Assembly (NCBI RefSeq): GCF_029581355.1
Contig: NZ_CP120849.1
Span: 4,620,501 to 4,684,500 of the forward strand
DNA length: 64,000 nt
Direction: 5' to 3'
From: Parabacteroides chongii
GTDB lineage: Bacteria > Bacteroidota > Bacteroidia > Bacteroidales > Tannerellaceae
Each line of letters begins with the position of its first letter. Position 1 is the stretch's first letter. Positions 46,946 to 55,182 of this stretch are shown piece by piece. The notes under the pieces were generated by a model, which made no database searches, was not told where the DNA came from, and saw nothing but the letters and a program-made list of their open reading frames with translations. Position numbers and translations under genes: made by a program.

Positions 46946-48193
46946 TTACTTGTTTTCTGTTTCGTCTTCGATTATTTCCATCACTACGGCACGGTTCCAG
47001 CGGTAGTCTTCTTCGTAAGCCCGTTCGATATCTCCTTTCGCAGAAGTCTGCAAGCGGTCAGGGTCGATATTGAACTCTTTCACCAGACAATCCTTCACGG
47101 CTTTTACACGGCGTTCGCTCAACTTCATGTTGTAGGCCGGATAGGCAGTTTCCCTATCGGCATAACCGCATAGCTTCAGTTTAGCCTTCGGATGTTCTCT
47201 CAAATAATCGACAACCAGGTGGATGTTGGTCATCTGATCTTCTTCGATCGTAGACTGGTCGATCAGGAAACGAACAGGAAATTCGGTCACCAATGATTCC
47301 GGTTCGGCAGCCGGTACTTCCACCACAACAGGGGCCGGCGTGTAATAAACGCTTTCCAGCACAACCGGGTTCACCTTTGTATAACGGTTGAATTTCTGTC
47401 CTCCGAACTTATAAGTGATACCAATGCTCAGACCACCGTAGCCTTCTACGGTACGGTTCGTTTTGGAGGAAAGGCCGCCAATCTGTCCGTCAAAGGATTC
47501 ATCGACGATAGTTCCCTGCAACTCGGCTATCAATGAAAGTTTATCGCTCAACTTCACATCCAACTGTGCACCGGCATTCAATGAAAATGAGTTATCCGGC
47601 GTGATTCCCTGCTTCTCAAATGTATGCGAGAAACCGGGTCCCAGGAAAAGATAGAAATTGACCGGTTTCTCGTCTCTTGTGAACCAACGCACCACATTGC
47701 TCATCAGGTTCACCTGGAAGTCCATGTAAGCGAACTGACGGTGGAACCAAGTTTCTCCATTTTTCTCCGAGAAATAAGGCTTAGCCTCTTCGGGTATCAC
47801 CGTATGGTCAGGCACCTTATCGAACATGTTGTAGAAAGCAAACGGATAAGAATGTCCGCACAGCTTTCCGGCCCCCACCTGAAAACGGAATGCCCACAAC
47901 GGAGAAAGCCATTTACCTACTGATATCTGCCCCATGGGCTGCATGCGCTTAATAAAGCCTTCATACTCCCGATTCGCCTCTGCTGCCAAACCATTCATAC
48001 CAATCGCTCCACTGATAAACCAGTTGGAAGAGCGGCCTCTACCGGCCACAACAATGTCTGTCGAATCGCCCAACTCACTGATAATGTTGTCTAGTTGGGC
48101 CACCCGAACGGTGTCAGTTTTAACCTCCTGTGCCCTCGTTGCGTATGGTAGTGCTAGCAAGAGGGTTACAATACAAACTGCTTGTTTAATCAT
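46946..48193 (-). CDS. OmpA-family outer-membrane protein (copy 1)
   Basis: A 415-residue protein with signal peptide (MIKQAVCIVTLLLALPYATRA), a short linker and a predicted beta-barrel (SSNWFISGAIGMNGLAAEANREYE...GLSIGITYKFGGQKFNRY). The OmpA domain is VTEFPVRFLIDQSTIEEDQMTNIHLVVDYLREHPKAKLKLCGYADRETAYPAYNMKLSERRVKAVKDCLVKEFNIDPDRLQTSAKGD, with the canonical G-Y-A-D and L-S-x-x-R-x-x-x-V motifs. First of the paired OmpA genes at the export end of the capsule operon. Confidence 0.88.
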   Translation of the reverse strand: MIKQAVCIVTLLLALPYATRAQEVKTDTVRVAQLDNIISELGDSTDIVVAGRGRSSNWFISGAIGMNGLAAEANREYEGFIKRMQPMGQISVGKWLSPLWAFRFQVGAGKLCGHSYPFAFYNMFDKVPDHTVIPEEAKPYFSEKNGETWFHRQFAYMDFQVNLMSNVVRWFTRDEKPVNFYLFLGPGFSHTFEKQGITPDNSFSLNAGAQLDVKLSDKLSLIAELQGTIVDESFDGQIGGLSSKTNRTVEGYGGLSIGITYKFGGQKFNRYTKVNPVVLESVYYTPAPVVVEVPAAEPESLVTEFPVRFLIDQSTIEEDQMTNIHLVVDYLREHPKAKLKLCGYADRETAYPAYNMKLSERRVKAVKDCLVKEFNIDPDRLQTSAKGDIERAYEEDYRWNRAVVMEIIEDETENK

Positions 48194-48245
48194 ATTACTA
48201 ATTTTATGTTAGATAGATTTATTTTTTAGTTTCATGACTTTGGTT

Positions 48246-49388
48246 TTAATATTTTCTCCAAACCATCTTATTTACGACTCCGGTATAGCTTTGTATCAGT
48301 TTAACAACCTTCACCGATACATTCTCATCCACATAATTGGGAACAGAGATTCCCAAAGCGCCATCCTTATTCATTTCGACCGCCACATCTACAGCCTGCA
48401 AGACCTGTTCGGTCGTAATACCAGCCAGGATAAAGTTCCCTTTGTCTAATGCCTCCGGACGCTCCGTACTGGTACGGATACATACTGCCGGAATCGGATT
48501 ACCGACAGACAGGAAGAAACTGCTTTCTTCAGGCAGTGTCCCCGAATCAGATACTACGGCAAAAGCATTCATCTGAAGATGATTGTAATCATGGAATCCT
48601 AAAGGTTCATGCTGAATGACACGCGGATCGAACCGGAAACCACGTTGTTCGATATATTTCTTTGAACGAGGGTGACAAGAGTACAGGATCGGCATATCAT
48701 ACTTCTCGGCCATCGCATTTACCGCATTCATCAGGTTGAAGAAGTTTGTTTCCGTGTCGATATTCTCTTCCCTATGGGCAGACAGTAAAATATATTCTCC
48801 TTTCTTCAATCCCAAACGTTCCAGAACATCGCTAGCCTTGATCTTTTCCAGGTTATTATGCAATACCTCTGCCATAGGTGAACCGACTACATAGGTACGT
48901 TCTCTCGGTGTACCGGCAGCATTTAGATACCGACGTGCATGTTCGGAGTAACACATATTGACATCGGCTGTCACATCCACAATGCGACGGTTTGTTTCCT
49001 CCGGAAGACATTCATCGAAACAACGGTTACCCGCCTCCATATGGAAGATAGGAATATGTAAACGCTTCGCCCCGATAACCGACAGGCAAGAATTTGTATC
49101 TCCCAGCACCAGAACGGCATCAGGCTTCACCTCCACCATCAATTTATACGATTTGGCAATGATATTTCCTATTGTTTCCCCCAGGTCCACACCCACTGCA
49201 TCCAGATAATAGTTAGGAGCACGAAGTCCCAAGTCATCAAAAAAGACCTGATTCAATGTATAATCATAATTTTGTCCGGTATGGACCAGGATTTGATCGA
49301 AGTATTGATCGCATCGCTTAATAACGGCAGCCAGACGGATAATTTCCGGACGGGTACCGATTATAGTCATTAATTTTAGTTTGCTCAT
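48246..49388 (-). CDS. Non-hydrolysing UDP-HexNAc 2-epimerase (FnlC/CapG type)
   Basis: A 380-residue WecB-fold enzyme: MSKLKLMTIIGTRPEIIRLAAVIKRCDQYFDQILVHTGQNYDYTLNQVFFDDLGL, VLVLGDTNSCLSVIGAKRLHIPIFHMEAGNRCFDECLPEETNRRIVD, and LLSAHREENID. Directly downstream of a CapF-like reductase and a FnlA-like dehydratase, so the specific role is probably the last step to UDP-L-FucNAc (2-epimerisation of UDP-L-PneNAc-type product) rather than UDP-ManNAc formation. Starts 11 bp after the capF-like stop. Confidence 0.9.
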   Translation of the reverse strand: MSKLKLMTIIGTRPEIIRLAAVIKRCDQYFDQILVHTGQNYDYTLNQVFFDDLGLRAPNYYLDAVGVDLGETIGNIIAKSYKLMVEVKPDAVLVLGDTNSCLSVIGAKRLHIPIFHMEAGNRCFDECLPEETNRRIVDVTADVNMCYSEHARRYLNAAGTPRERTYVVGSPMAEVLHNNLEKIKASDVLERLGLKKGEYILLSAHREENIDTETNFFNLMNAVNAMAEKYDMPILYSCHPRSKKYIEQRGFRFDPRVIQHEPLGFHDYNHLQMNAFAVVSDSGTLPEESSFFLSVGNPIPAVCIRTSTERPEALDKGNFILAGITTEQVLQAVDVAVEMNKDGALGISVPNYVDENVSVKVVKLIQSYTGVVNKMVWRKY

Positions 49389-49399
49389 AGTGTTATCTT

Positions 49400-50548
49400 T
49401 TATACTTTCTCAAAATAAGTATCCGGACGATTCGGATCGAATGGTTCGTTAGCCCACATAAAGGTCACCAACTCCTCCGTATCGGATAAATTGATGATGT
49501 TATGAGTGTAACCGGGAATCATTTCGACCACTTCTATCTTTTCACCACTTACTTCGAAGTTGATGATTTCATCTGTTCCAATCTTACGAAGCTGAATCAG
49601 ACCATGGCCGCTTACGACCACAAACTTTTCATTTTTGGTATGATGCCAATGTTGCCCCTTAGTTACCCCTGGTTTAGAAATGTTCACAGAGAACTGACCA
49701 CGATCCGGCGTACGGATAATCTCAGTAAAACTACCGCGGTCATCTGTTTTCATCTGTACCGGATAACTGAATTTCTCTTTCGGCAAATAAGACAAATAAG
49801 TTGAATAGAGTTTCTTCGTAAAAGAATCGCCTAGATTAGGTACACTCAAGTTCGCAGGCATCTCTTTAAAAGAATAGAGCAAATCGACAATGCCTCCTAG
49901 CGTAATCGTATGAACGACCGGTACTGCACAATAATCTCCTTCATGATGTTCATTACCAGATAAAGCAGCAATCAATTCGTCTACCACATCATCCACATAG
50001 ACCAAATTCATCACCACATTCGGATCATTTACCTGGATAGGCAAGTCATTAGCAATATTATTACAAAAAGTAGCCACAGCACTATTGTAATTCGGTCTGC
50101 ACCATTTTCCGAACACATTCGGGAAACGATAAACCAATACTTTCGCTCCGGTTTCTTTCGCATACTCGAACAACAGGTTCTCTCCTGCCCTTTTCGATTC
50201 GCCATACGGATTATCCAATGCCGCCTGCGTAGATGATGAGATCATCACCGGGCAAGTATTGTTATACTTTTTCAATGTGTCCAGCAAAGTAGAAGCAAAG
50301 CCGAAGTTACCCTTCATAAATTCCGCCTGGTCTTTCGGACGGTTCACACCCGCCAGGTTAAAGACGAAATCAGCTTTCTTACAATAGACATCCAACTCAG
50401 CCGGATCGCTGTCTATATCATATTCGAAGACCTTTAGATCAGTTCCCGAAACAGAATAATTCCGGGCTTTCCCTGATTGGATATTATGGAGTTGGGAAAC
50501 AAGGTTCCGACCGACGAACCCTTTGGCGCCAGTAACTAATATGTTCAT
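49400..50548 (-). CDS. CapF/FnlB-like UDP-sugar reductase with C-terminal cupin
   Basis: A 382-residue two-domain protein. Residues 1-~250 are an SDR with MNILVTGAKGFVGRNLVSQL, FVFNLAGVNRPK and a Y-x-x-x-K-like active site in NPYGESKRAGENLLFEY. Residues ~255-382 are a cupin (FSVNISKPGVTKGQHWHHTKNEKFVVVSGHGLIQLR...EMIPGYTHNIINLSD) with metal-ligand histidines. This architecture is diagnostic of CapF (WbjC/FnlB), which epimerises and reduces the 4-keto intermediate on the way to UDP-L-FucNAc. Its neighbours are the enzymes of the steps before and after. Confidence 0.93.
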   Translation of the reverse strand: MNILVTGAKGFVGRNLVSQLHNIQSGKARNYSVSGTDLKVFEYDIDSDPAELDVYCKKADFVFNLAGVNRPKDQAEFMKGNFGFASTLLDTLKKYNNTCPVMISSSTQAALDNPYGESKRAGENLLFEYAKETGAKVLVYRFPNVFGKWCRPNYNSAVATFCNNIANDLPIQVNDPNVVMNLVYVDDVVDELIAALSGNEHHEGDYCAVPVVHTITLGGIVDLLYSFKEMPANLSVPNLGDSFTKKLYSTYLSYLPKEKFSYPVQMKTDDRGSFTEIIRTPDRGQFSVNISKPGVTKGQHWHHTKNEKFVVVSGHGLIQLRKIGTDEIINFEVSGEKIEVVEMIPGYTHNIINLSDTEELVTFMWANEPFDPNRPDTYFEKV

Positions 50549-50563
50549 TACATTAAAATTGAT

Positions 50564-51637
50564 TTATTCGCTTCTGATTTCTCTTGGTTTTGCCCGTTCG
50601 ATCAGTCCAAGATCTTCCTGAATGAAACGTAAGCGGAGTAATAGTTTTTTCATGCCTTCCACATCCAAACGTGTGGTGTTATGGCTGTGATAGTCTTCAA
50701 TCTTAGAAAGACATTCGCTTCCTTCGGTAAAGAACTTGTCATAGTTCAAATCGCGTGTATCACAAGGAATGCGGTAATATTCACCCATATCGATTGCCTT
50801 CGCCATCTCTTCACGGGTTACCAGCGTTTCATACAGTTTCTCTCCGTGACGCGTACCGATTACCTTCACTTCCGTATCCAGATACTTCGGATCGATCTGT
50901 CCGTATGTTTCTTTCAAGGCCTGTGCCAGGACAGACAAGGTCGCTGCCGGTGCTTTCTGAACAAATAGGTCACCATTATGACCATGTGTAAAGGCATAGA
51001 CTACCAAATCGACGGCATCATCCAACGTCATCATAAAGCGGGTCATTTCAGGGTCGGTAATGGTAATCGGCCTGCCCTGCTCCATCTGTTCCACCCAAAG
51101 AGGAATTACAGAACCACGGCTTGCCATCACATTGCCATAGCGGGTACAACAGATAGTAGTCTGCGCCCCTTCGCCCAGTTCACGTCCCTTAGCAATCGCC
51201 ACCTTTTCCATCAGAGCCTTGGAGATACCCATCGCATTGATCGGATAAGCGGCTTTATCCGTAGAAAGGACGACTACATTCTTTACGCCATGTTCAATAG
51301 CAGAAAGCAGCACATTCTCTGTTCCTTCCACATTTGTACGCGTAGCTTCCATCGGAAAGAATTCACAACTGGGGACTTGCTTTAATGCAGCTGCACTAAA
51401 CACATAATCCACACCGCGCATAGCGACATCCACAGATGTTTTATTACGCACATTCCCTATGTAAAATTTTACTTTAGGATTTTGTAAAGCATGACGCATA
51501 TCGTCCTGCTTCTTCTCATCTCGGCTAAAGATTCGGATTTCCTTGATATCCGAATTGATAAAACGCCGGAGGACGGCGTTACCGAAGGAACCGGTACCAC
51601 CAGTGATTAGAAGGGTTTTGTCTTTAAATACTGACAT
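50564..51637 (-). CDS. UDP-GlcNAc 4,6-dehydratase/5-epimerase (FnlA/CapE type)
   Basis: A 357-residue SDR with KTLLITGGTGSFGNAVLRRFI (NAD site), VDYVFSAAALKQVPSCEFFPMEATRTNVEGTENVL and NAMGISKALMEKVA, in which the usual Tyr of Y-x-x-x-K is Met, as in the inverting dehydratase group (FnlA, CapE, PseB). RYGNVMASRGSVIPLWVEQM and TRFMMTLDDAVDLV are typical too. First enzyme of UDP-L-FucNAc synthesis given the capF- and capG-like genes that follow. Could also feed the aminotransferase encoded upstream. Confidence 0.92.
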   Translation of the reverse strand: MSVFKDKTLLITGGTGSFGNAVLRRFINSDIKEIRIFSRDEKKQDDMRHALQNPKVKFYIGNVRNKTSVDVAMRGVDYVFSAAALKQVPSCEFFPMEATRTNVEGTENVLLSAIEHGVKNVVVLSTDKAAYPINAMGISKALMEKVAIAKGRELGEGAQTTICCTRYGNVMASRGSVIPLWVEQMEQGRPITITDPEMTRFMMTLDDAVDLVVYAFTHGHNGDLFVQKAPAATLSVLAQALKETYGQIDPKYLDTEVKVIGTRHGEKLYETLVTREEMAKAIDMGEYYRIPCDTRDLNYDKFFTEGSECLSKIEDYHSHNTTRLDVEGMKKLLLRLRFIQEDLGLIERAKPREIRSE

Positions 51638-51676
51638 ATATATATTCTATTAAAACTCGAATGAATTCATTACAGA

Positions 51677-52987
51677 TTACAAAATAGAGTTTTTGATTTC
51701 CTGGACGATATAAGCCACATCTTCATCCGTCACACAAGGACCACTCGGCAGACATAGCCCCTGCTTAAACAAAGATTCGCTTACGCCGTTCGCATAACAA
51801 GGATTATTCCTGTATACAGGTTGTAAATGCATCGGTTTCCATAGCGGACGAGATTCAATACCGGCAGCATCCAATACCATGCGCATAGCTTCCACATTCC
51901 GGTTCGGCTCCGAATTAGTATGTAAAGAAGAAGCCTCGTGTGTCACACCGGCAGCACCGCCCACAGCCCCCTGTACAGCAGCCTCGTATGCATGTTCTTC
52001 TCCTTTCACATATAAACCTGAATCGAGCAAGATTGTATTCAACCAATAGTTACTATCGAAACGAGAAGAAGGATTCTCATGCAATGTAATCCCTTCTACT
52101 CCGGCAAGCAGTTTCTTATAAAGCTGACAGGTATGTTTATGATGAGCAATATGTTCATCCAGCACTGTCATCTGACCGCGACCGATACCGGCACAAATAT
52201 TCGACATGCGATAGTTGTAACCGATCTCTTCATGCTGGTAATAAGGATAAGATTCGCGTGCCTGGGTTGCATAGAACATGATCTTCTTTTTCGCTTCTTC
52301 ATCCGGACAGATTAATGCGCCGCCACCAGAGGTCGTAATCATTTTATTACCATTAAAAGAAAGTACCCCATACTGTCCAAATGTTCCGCAAACCTGACCA
52401 TCATAGCGACTACCCAATCCTTCAGCAGCATCCTCGATAACCGGAATATCATATTTATTTGCCACAGCCATAATCTCTTCAATTTTAGCCGGCATTCCAT
52501 AGAGATAGACGGGGACAATTGCCTTCGGTTTCTTACCTGTAGTCGCTATTCGGTCGACAATCGCCTTTTCCAACAACTCCGGATCCATATTCCAAGTCTC
52601 GGCTTCCGAATCGACAAAGACCGGAGTTGCTCCCAAATAAGTAACAGGGTGTGAAGAGGCGCAGAAAGTAAAACTTTGTACAATCACTTCATCGCCCGGA
52701 CCGACACCACAGGCTAAAAGAGCCAAATGTACAGCGGCCGTACCAGCAGAGAGTGCAACGACTTTTTTCAGTTGACAGTTGACAGTTGACAGTTGACAAT
52801 TTTTTGTCTTCCCCTCATTGTCAATTGTCAATTGTCCATTGTCAATTAAGAAGTGCTCCAGTGCTTCTTCAAATCCATTCACATTCGGGCCAAGTGGAAC
52901 AACCCAGTTGGTATCAAAGGCTTCTTTTATAAAGCCTTGCTCTTTGCCGCTCATGTGAGCGAGGCAAAGGTAAATTCGTTTGTTCAT
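51677..52987 (-). CDS. DegT/DnrJ/EryC1/StrS sugar aminotransferase with an in-frame repeat insertion
   Basis: A 436-residue PLP enzyme similar to PglE: MNKRIYLCLAHMSGKEQGFIKEAFDTNWVVPLGPNVNGFEEALEHF, VVALSAGTAAVHLALLACGVGPGDEVIVQSFTFCAS, YGMPAKIEEI, VIEDAAEGLGS and GVLSFNGNKMITTSGGGAL with the PLP Lys. Residues ~47-75 (LIDNGQLTIDNEG...NCQLSTVNCQLKK) are encoded by a dispersed TTGACA-type repeat and have no counterpart in the family, whose members run from ...F-E-x-x-L straight into V-A-L-S-x-G-T. The frame is kept. Together with the PglD- and PglC-like genes upstream it probably makes the 4-amino sugar of UDP-diNAcBac or a relative. Confidence 0.9.
   Translation of the reverse strand: MNKRIYLCLAHMSGKEQGFIKEAFDTNWVVPLGPNVNGFEEALEHFLIDNGQLTIDNEGKTKNCQLSTVNCQLKKVVALSAGTAAVHLALLACGVGPGDEVIVQSFTFCASSHPVTYLGATPVFVDSEAETWNMDPELLEKAIVDRIATTGKKPKAIVPVYLYGMPAKIEEIMAVANKYDIPVIEDAAEGLGSRYDGQVCGTFGQYGVLSFNGNKMITTSGGGALICPDEEAKKKIMFYATQARESYPYYQHEEIGYNYRMSNICAGIGRGQMTVLDEHIAHHKHTCQLYKKLLAGVEGITLHENPSSRFDSNYWLNTILLDSGLYVKGEEHAYEAAVQGAVGGAAGVTHEASSLHTNSEPNRNVEAMRMVLDAAGIESRPLWKPMHLQPVYRNNPCYANGVSESLFKQGLCLPSGPCVTDEDVAYIVQEIKNSIL
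52769..52847. repeat. Dispersed TTGACA-type inverted repeat inside the aminotransferase gene
   Basis: Four CAGTTGA units in tandem (52769-52800) face inverted CAATTGT units (52817-52847) across a 16-nt centre. It is the same family as the repeat at 32491-32575. Its length keeps the reading frame open, adding about 27 residues to the enzyme. Confidence 0.85.
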
Positions 52988-53005
52988 TGTTATGATAGAT
53001 AATTA

Positions 53006-53113
53006 GAGTTTTACTTATAATTAAAACTTTTCGTGTTTCAAGGGTAAGTTTTAAGTATGATTAAAACTTTTCGCATATTTGCCATAAGTTTCACTTATAC
53101 TTAAAACTTTCAG
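53006..53113 (+). repeat. Three 28-bp palindromic repeats with exact 40-bp period
   Basis: Units at 53006-53033, 53046-53073 and 53086-53113 have the form (A/G)AGTTTTAA-N6-TTAAAACTTTTCG. Unit 2 has perfect 9-bp arms. The intervening 12-nt segments (TGTTTCAAGGGT, CATATTTGCCAT) differ. The last unit ends 3 bp before the ATG of the truncated ATPase, so this looks like an operator array for that gene. Confidence 0.75.
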
Positions 53114-53116
53114 CAA

Positions 53117-53313
53117 ATGGATTTACCTCAAACACTCATCAATCGAAAAGGCTATTCAGAAAGAATCAAGCCTTTCATGAGAAAAAGCATAGCCAAAGTA
53201 TTAACCGGTCAAAGACGTGTCGGTAAAAGTTTCCTGCTTTTCCAGCTCATGAAACAAGTTCTTGAAGAAGAGCCGAATGCCAATATCATATATATTAATT
53301 TTGAAGAATACCT
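53117..53313 (+). pseudogene. 5' fragment of a DUF4143-type AAA+ ATPase gene
   Basis: The first ~65 codons read MDLPQTLINRKGYSERIKPF and on to MRKSIAKVLTGQRRVGKSFLLFQLMKQVLEEEPNANIIYINFEEY: the N-terminus and Walker A (G-Q-R-R-V-G-K-S) of the ATPase family with C-terminal DUF4143, normally ~380-400 residues. After ~53313 the similarity stops and the frame runs into the antisense end of the acetyltransferase gene. The truncation point marks an old junction between host DNA and the polysaccharide locus. Confidence 0.8.
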
Positions 53314-53365
53314 TCTTTGGCATATATGTCAAACAGGAATAATCCCGAAAATTCAACTCACTGCC

Positions 53366-54004
53366 TTAATTCTTATATTTAAGCACCTTTGCTGGAACAC
53401 CCGCAACAACGGCCTTGGGTTCTACATCATGAATAACAACAGCACCTGCCCCAATCAAGCAATCTTCTCCTAATTCATGAAGCCCTGTCATGATAGTTGA
53501 ACTAATACCACAATAGGTATACTTATGAGCAACAATCGAAGCCCCAAAATTGCAACCTGTAGACAAGAAACAGCCTTCTTCCAATACCACATGATGTGCT
53601 AAATGTACTCCCATGCTTATCATTGTATAATCTTTGATAATAGTATACGGCATAACAGTTGAACCTAGTAGAATATAAACACCCTCTCCTATCACTACAT
53701 CAGGTGATAGGAGTACACTGGAGTGAATAAAATTAGGAATTTTATACCCTAACTCTTTCGCTTTTTTAAGTAGTTTCACTCTCAACTTATTATTACCCAA
53801 AGGACAATAAACAGCTTCCACTCCAAACTTTTCACGCAACGAACTCAAGTAATCAACTTTACCTAATACAGGAACTCCCTTTATATAAGTATTTTGATAA
53901 TCTGGATTATCATCTAAGAATCCAACAATCTCTACCCCTATTTCTTGAAGATATGCCAAATAAACTTCACCATAGGTACCTGCACCAATTATTACACTTT
54001 TCAT
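53366..54004 (-). CDS. NeuD/PglD-type sugar O/N-acetyltransferase
   Basis: A 212-residue protein: N-terminal Rossmann-like domain (MKSVIIGAGTYGEVYLAYLQEIGVEIVGFLDDNP) and a left-handed beta-helix with hexapeptide repeats (VLLSPDVVIGEGVYILLGSTVMPYTIIKDYTMISMGVHLAHHVVLEEGCFLSTGCNF). The His in A-H-H-V-V-L is the catalytic base of PglD relatives. It ends VVAGVPAKVLK. It would acetylate the 4-amino group made by the aminotransferase downstream, using acetyl-CoA. Lies 8 bp after the pglC-like gene. Confidence 0.9.
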   Translation of the reverse strand: MKSVIIGAGTYGEVYLAYLQEIGVEIVGFLDDNPDYQNTYIKGVPVLGKVDYLSSLREKFGVEAVYCPLGNNKLRVKLLKKAKELGYKIPNFIHSSVLLSPDVVIGEGVYILLGSTVMPYTIIKDYTMISMGVHLAHHVVLEEGCFLSTGCNFGASIVAHKYTYCGISSTIMTGLHELGEDCLIGAGAVVIHDVEPKAVVAGVPAKVLKYKN

Positions 54005-54011
54005 TCTCTAA

Positions 54012-54620
54012 TTAATTAGTTCCATCAAATGGATACATTGTAGCAACTGTCTCATTATTTATATCATTTCTACATATAACTTTCTTGATTGTCAAGAAAA
54101 TTATTTTTACATCTAACCACAAAGAGAGATGATCAACATACCAAACATCTAACTTAAATTTCTCTGTCCAAGTAATACTATTTCGTCCATTTATTTGTGC
54201 CCATCCCGTAATACCTGGACGCACATCATGGCGACGCGCTTGCTCTTTACTATAAAGAGGTAAATAATAAGTTCTCAAAGGCCTTGGTCCAATCAAAGCC
54301 ATATCCCCTTTCAAAACATTAACCAACTGAGGTAATTCGTCAATGGAAGTAGAGCGGACAAAGCGACCTACCTTAGTCAAACGCTCTGCATCCGGTAACA
54401 GATTTCCTGTAGCATCCCGTTCATCCGTCATCGTTTTGAATTTAATTACTTTGAAAATTTTCTCATCCTTCCCCGGCCGTTCCTGAAAGAAAAACGCCCC
54501 CGCCCCTTTATTAGCAAAATGCAACCAAAGGGTAATGATCAACAATATCGGCCAAATCACTGCCAATACACAAAAGACGATAATAAAATCGATCAGTCGT
54601 TTAAAGAAATGTTTGTACAT
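54012..54620 (-). CDS. Phosphoglycosyl transferase (PglC/WbaP-type initiating sugar transferase)
   Basis: A 202-residue monotopic enzyme: re-entrant N-terminal helix MYKHFFKRLIDFIIVFCVLAVIWPILLII, KDEKIFKVIKFKTMTDERDATGNLLPDAERLTKVGRFVRSTSIDELPQLVNVLKGDMALIGPRPL with the catalytic Asp-Glu pair in S-I-D-E-L-P-Q, and R-P-G-I-T-G-W-A-Q-I-N-G-R. The short PglC-like form suits transfer of a phospho-diNAcBac-type sugar to undecaprenyl phosphate, the first membrane step of repeat-unit assembly. Confidence 0.94.
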   Translation of the reverse strand: MYKHFFKRLIDFIIVFCVLAVIWPILLIITLWLHFANKGAGAFFFQERPGKDEKIFKVIKFKTMTDERDATGNLLPDAERLTKVGRFVRSTSIDELPQLVNVLKGDMALIGPRPLRTYYLPLYSKEQARRHDVRPGITGWAQINGRNSITWTEKFKLDVWYVDHLSLWLDVKIIFLTIKKVICRNDINNETVATMYPFDGTN

Positions 54621-54635
54621 ATTATTTTAAATATT

Positions 54636-54974
54636 TCATTTTTGTCCCAACACCTGAGAACTCACCTCCGAACACATCAAAATGCGAATACGCGAATCGG
54701 CTAACCGACGGCGTTCCTCTTCCACATCTTCTAGAGGAAAATATTCCGGGCAGAGATGTATGAAAGTTGCATAAATACGATCAAGCGTTTCAAGTGTCAG
54801 TGTGCCGTCCGGATGGTGGCGATCCAGTTTTGAAAGGGTACGGCGGTCGATGTACAAACAGGCAGACAACTGCCTGAAAGATAACAATCCCCACCTTTTT
54901 TGTATCTGCCAGACTTCATCGGAAGCAACTATAATCCATTTATTAGAACCTACGCCGAAAAGTTGCCGGGACAT
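54636..54974 (-). CDS. Small helix-turn-helix protein divergent from cassette B
   Basis: A 112-residue protein, MSRQLFGVGSNKWIIVASDEVWQIQKRWGLLSFRQLSACLYIDRRTLSKLDRHHPDGTLTLETLDRIYATFIHLCPEYFPLEDVEEERRRL. The segment LLSFRQLSACLYIDRRTLSKL followed by TLTLETLDRIYATF looks like a helix-turn-helix of the Xre type (first helix, turn, recognition helix, dimer helix). I do not recognise it as UpxY or UpxZ. It sits at the head of the pglC half of the polysaccharide operon and is divergent from the VapE gene, with a dyad between them, so a repressor of cassette B or the operon is plausible. Confidence 0.6.
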   Translation of the reverse strand: MSRQLFGVGSNKWIIVASDEVWQIQKRWGLLSFRQLSACLYIDRRTLSKLDRHHPDGTLTLETLDRIYATFIHLCPEYFPLEDVEEERRRLADSRIRILMCSEVSSQVLGQK

Positions 54975-55050
54975 CTCGCTTCCAATGAGGGCATCTCCCC
55001 CATGAAGCGACCCGAAAACAAAATAAACCTTAATCTATGCTATTATATCT

Positions 55051-55077
55051 TACATTTGGTACATCCATCTATGTACC
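55051..55077 (+). promoter_or_regulatory. -7 element and dyad upstream of VapE gene
   Basis: TACATTTG (55051-55058) fits TAnnTTTG. It runs directly into GGTACAT-CCATCT-ATGTACC (55058-55077), a perfect 7-bp inverted repeat, so an operator would cover the transcription start. The VapE ATG used here is at 55183. Confidence 0.6.
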
Positions 55078-55182
55078 ACGCTAAAAAATAAGAACTATAT
55101 CTTTAGCACTAGTATGAAAGAGCATGTCTCTCATATTCAGTTTTCTCTGTTTTTATTAATTATTAAACAAACTGTTGTTTAT

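Noticed and set aside
53006..53113. Possible mini-CRISPR array
   Set aside because: Repeats are palindromic, spacers only 12 nt, no cas gene, and the array runs up to a start codon; an operator array fits better.
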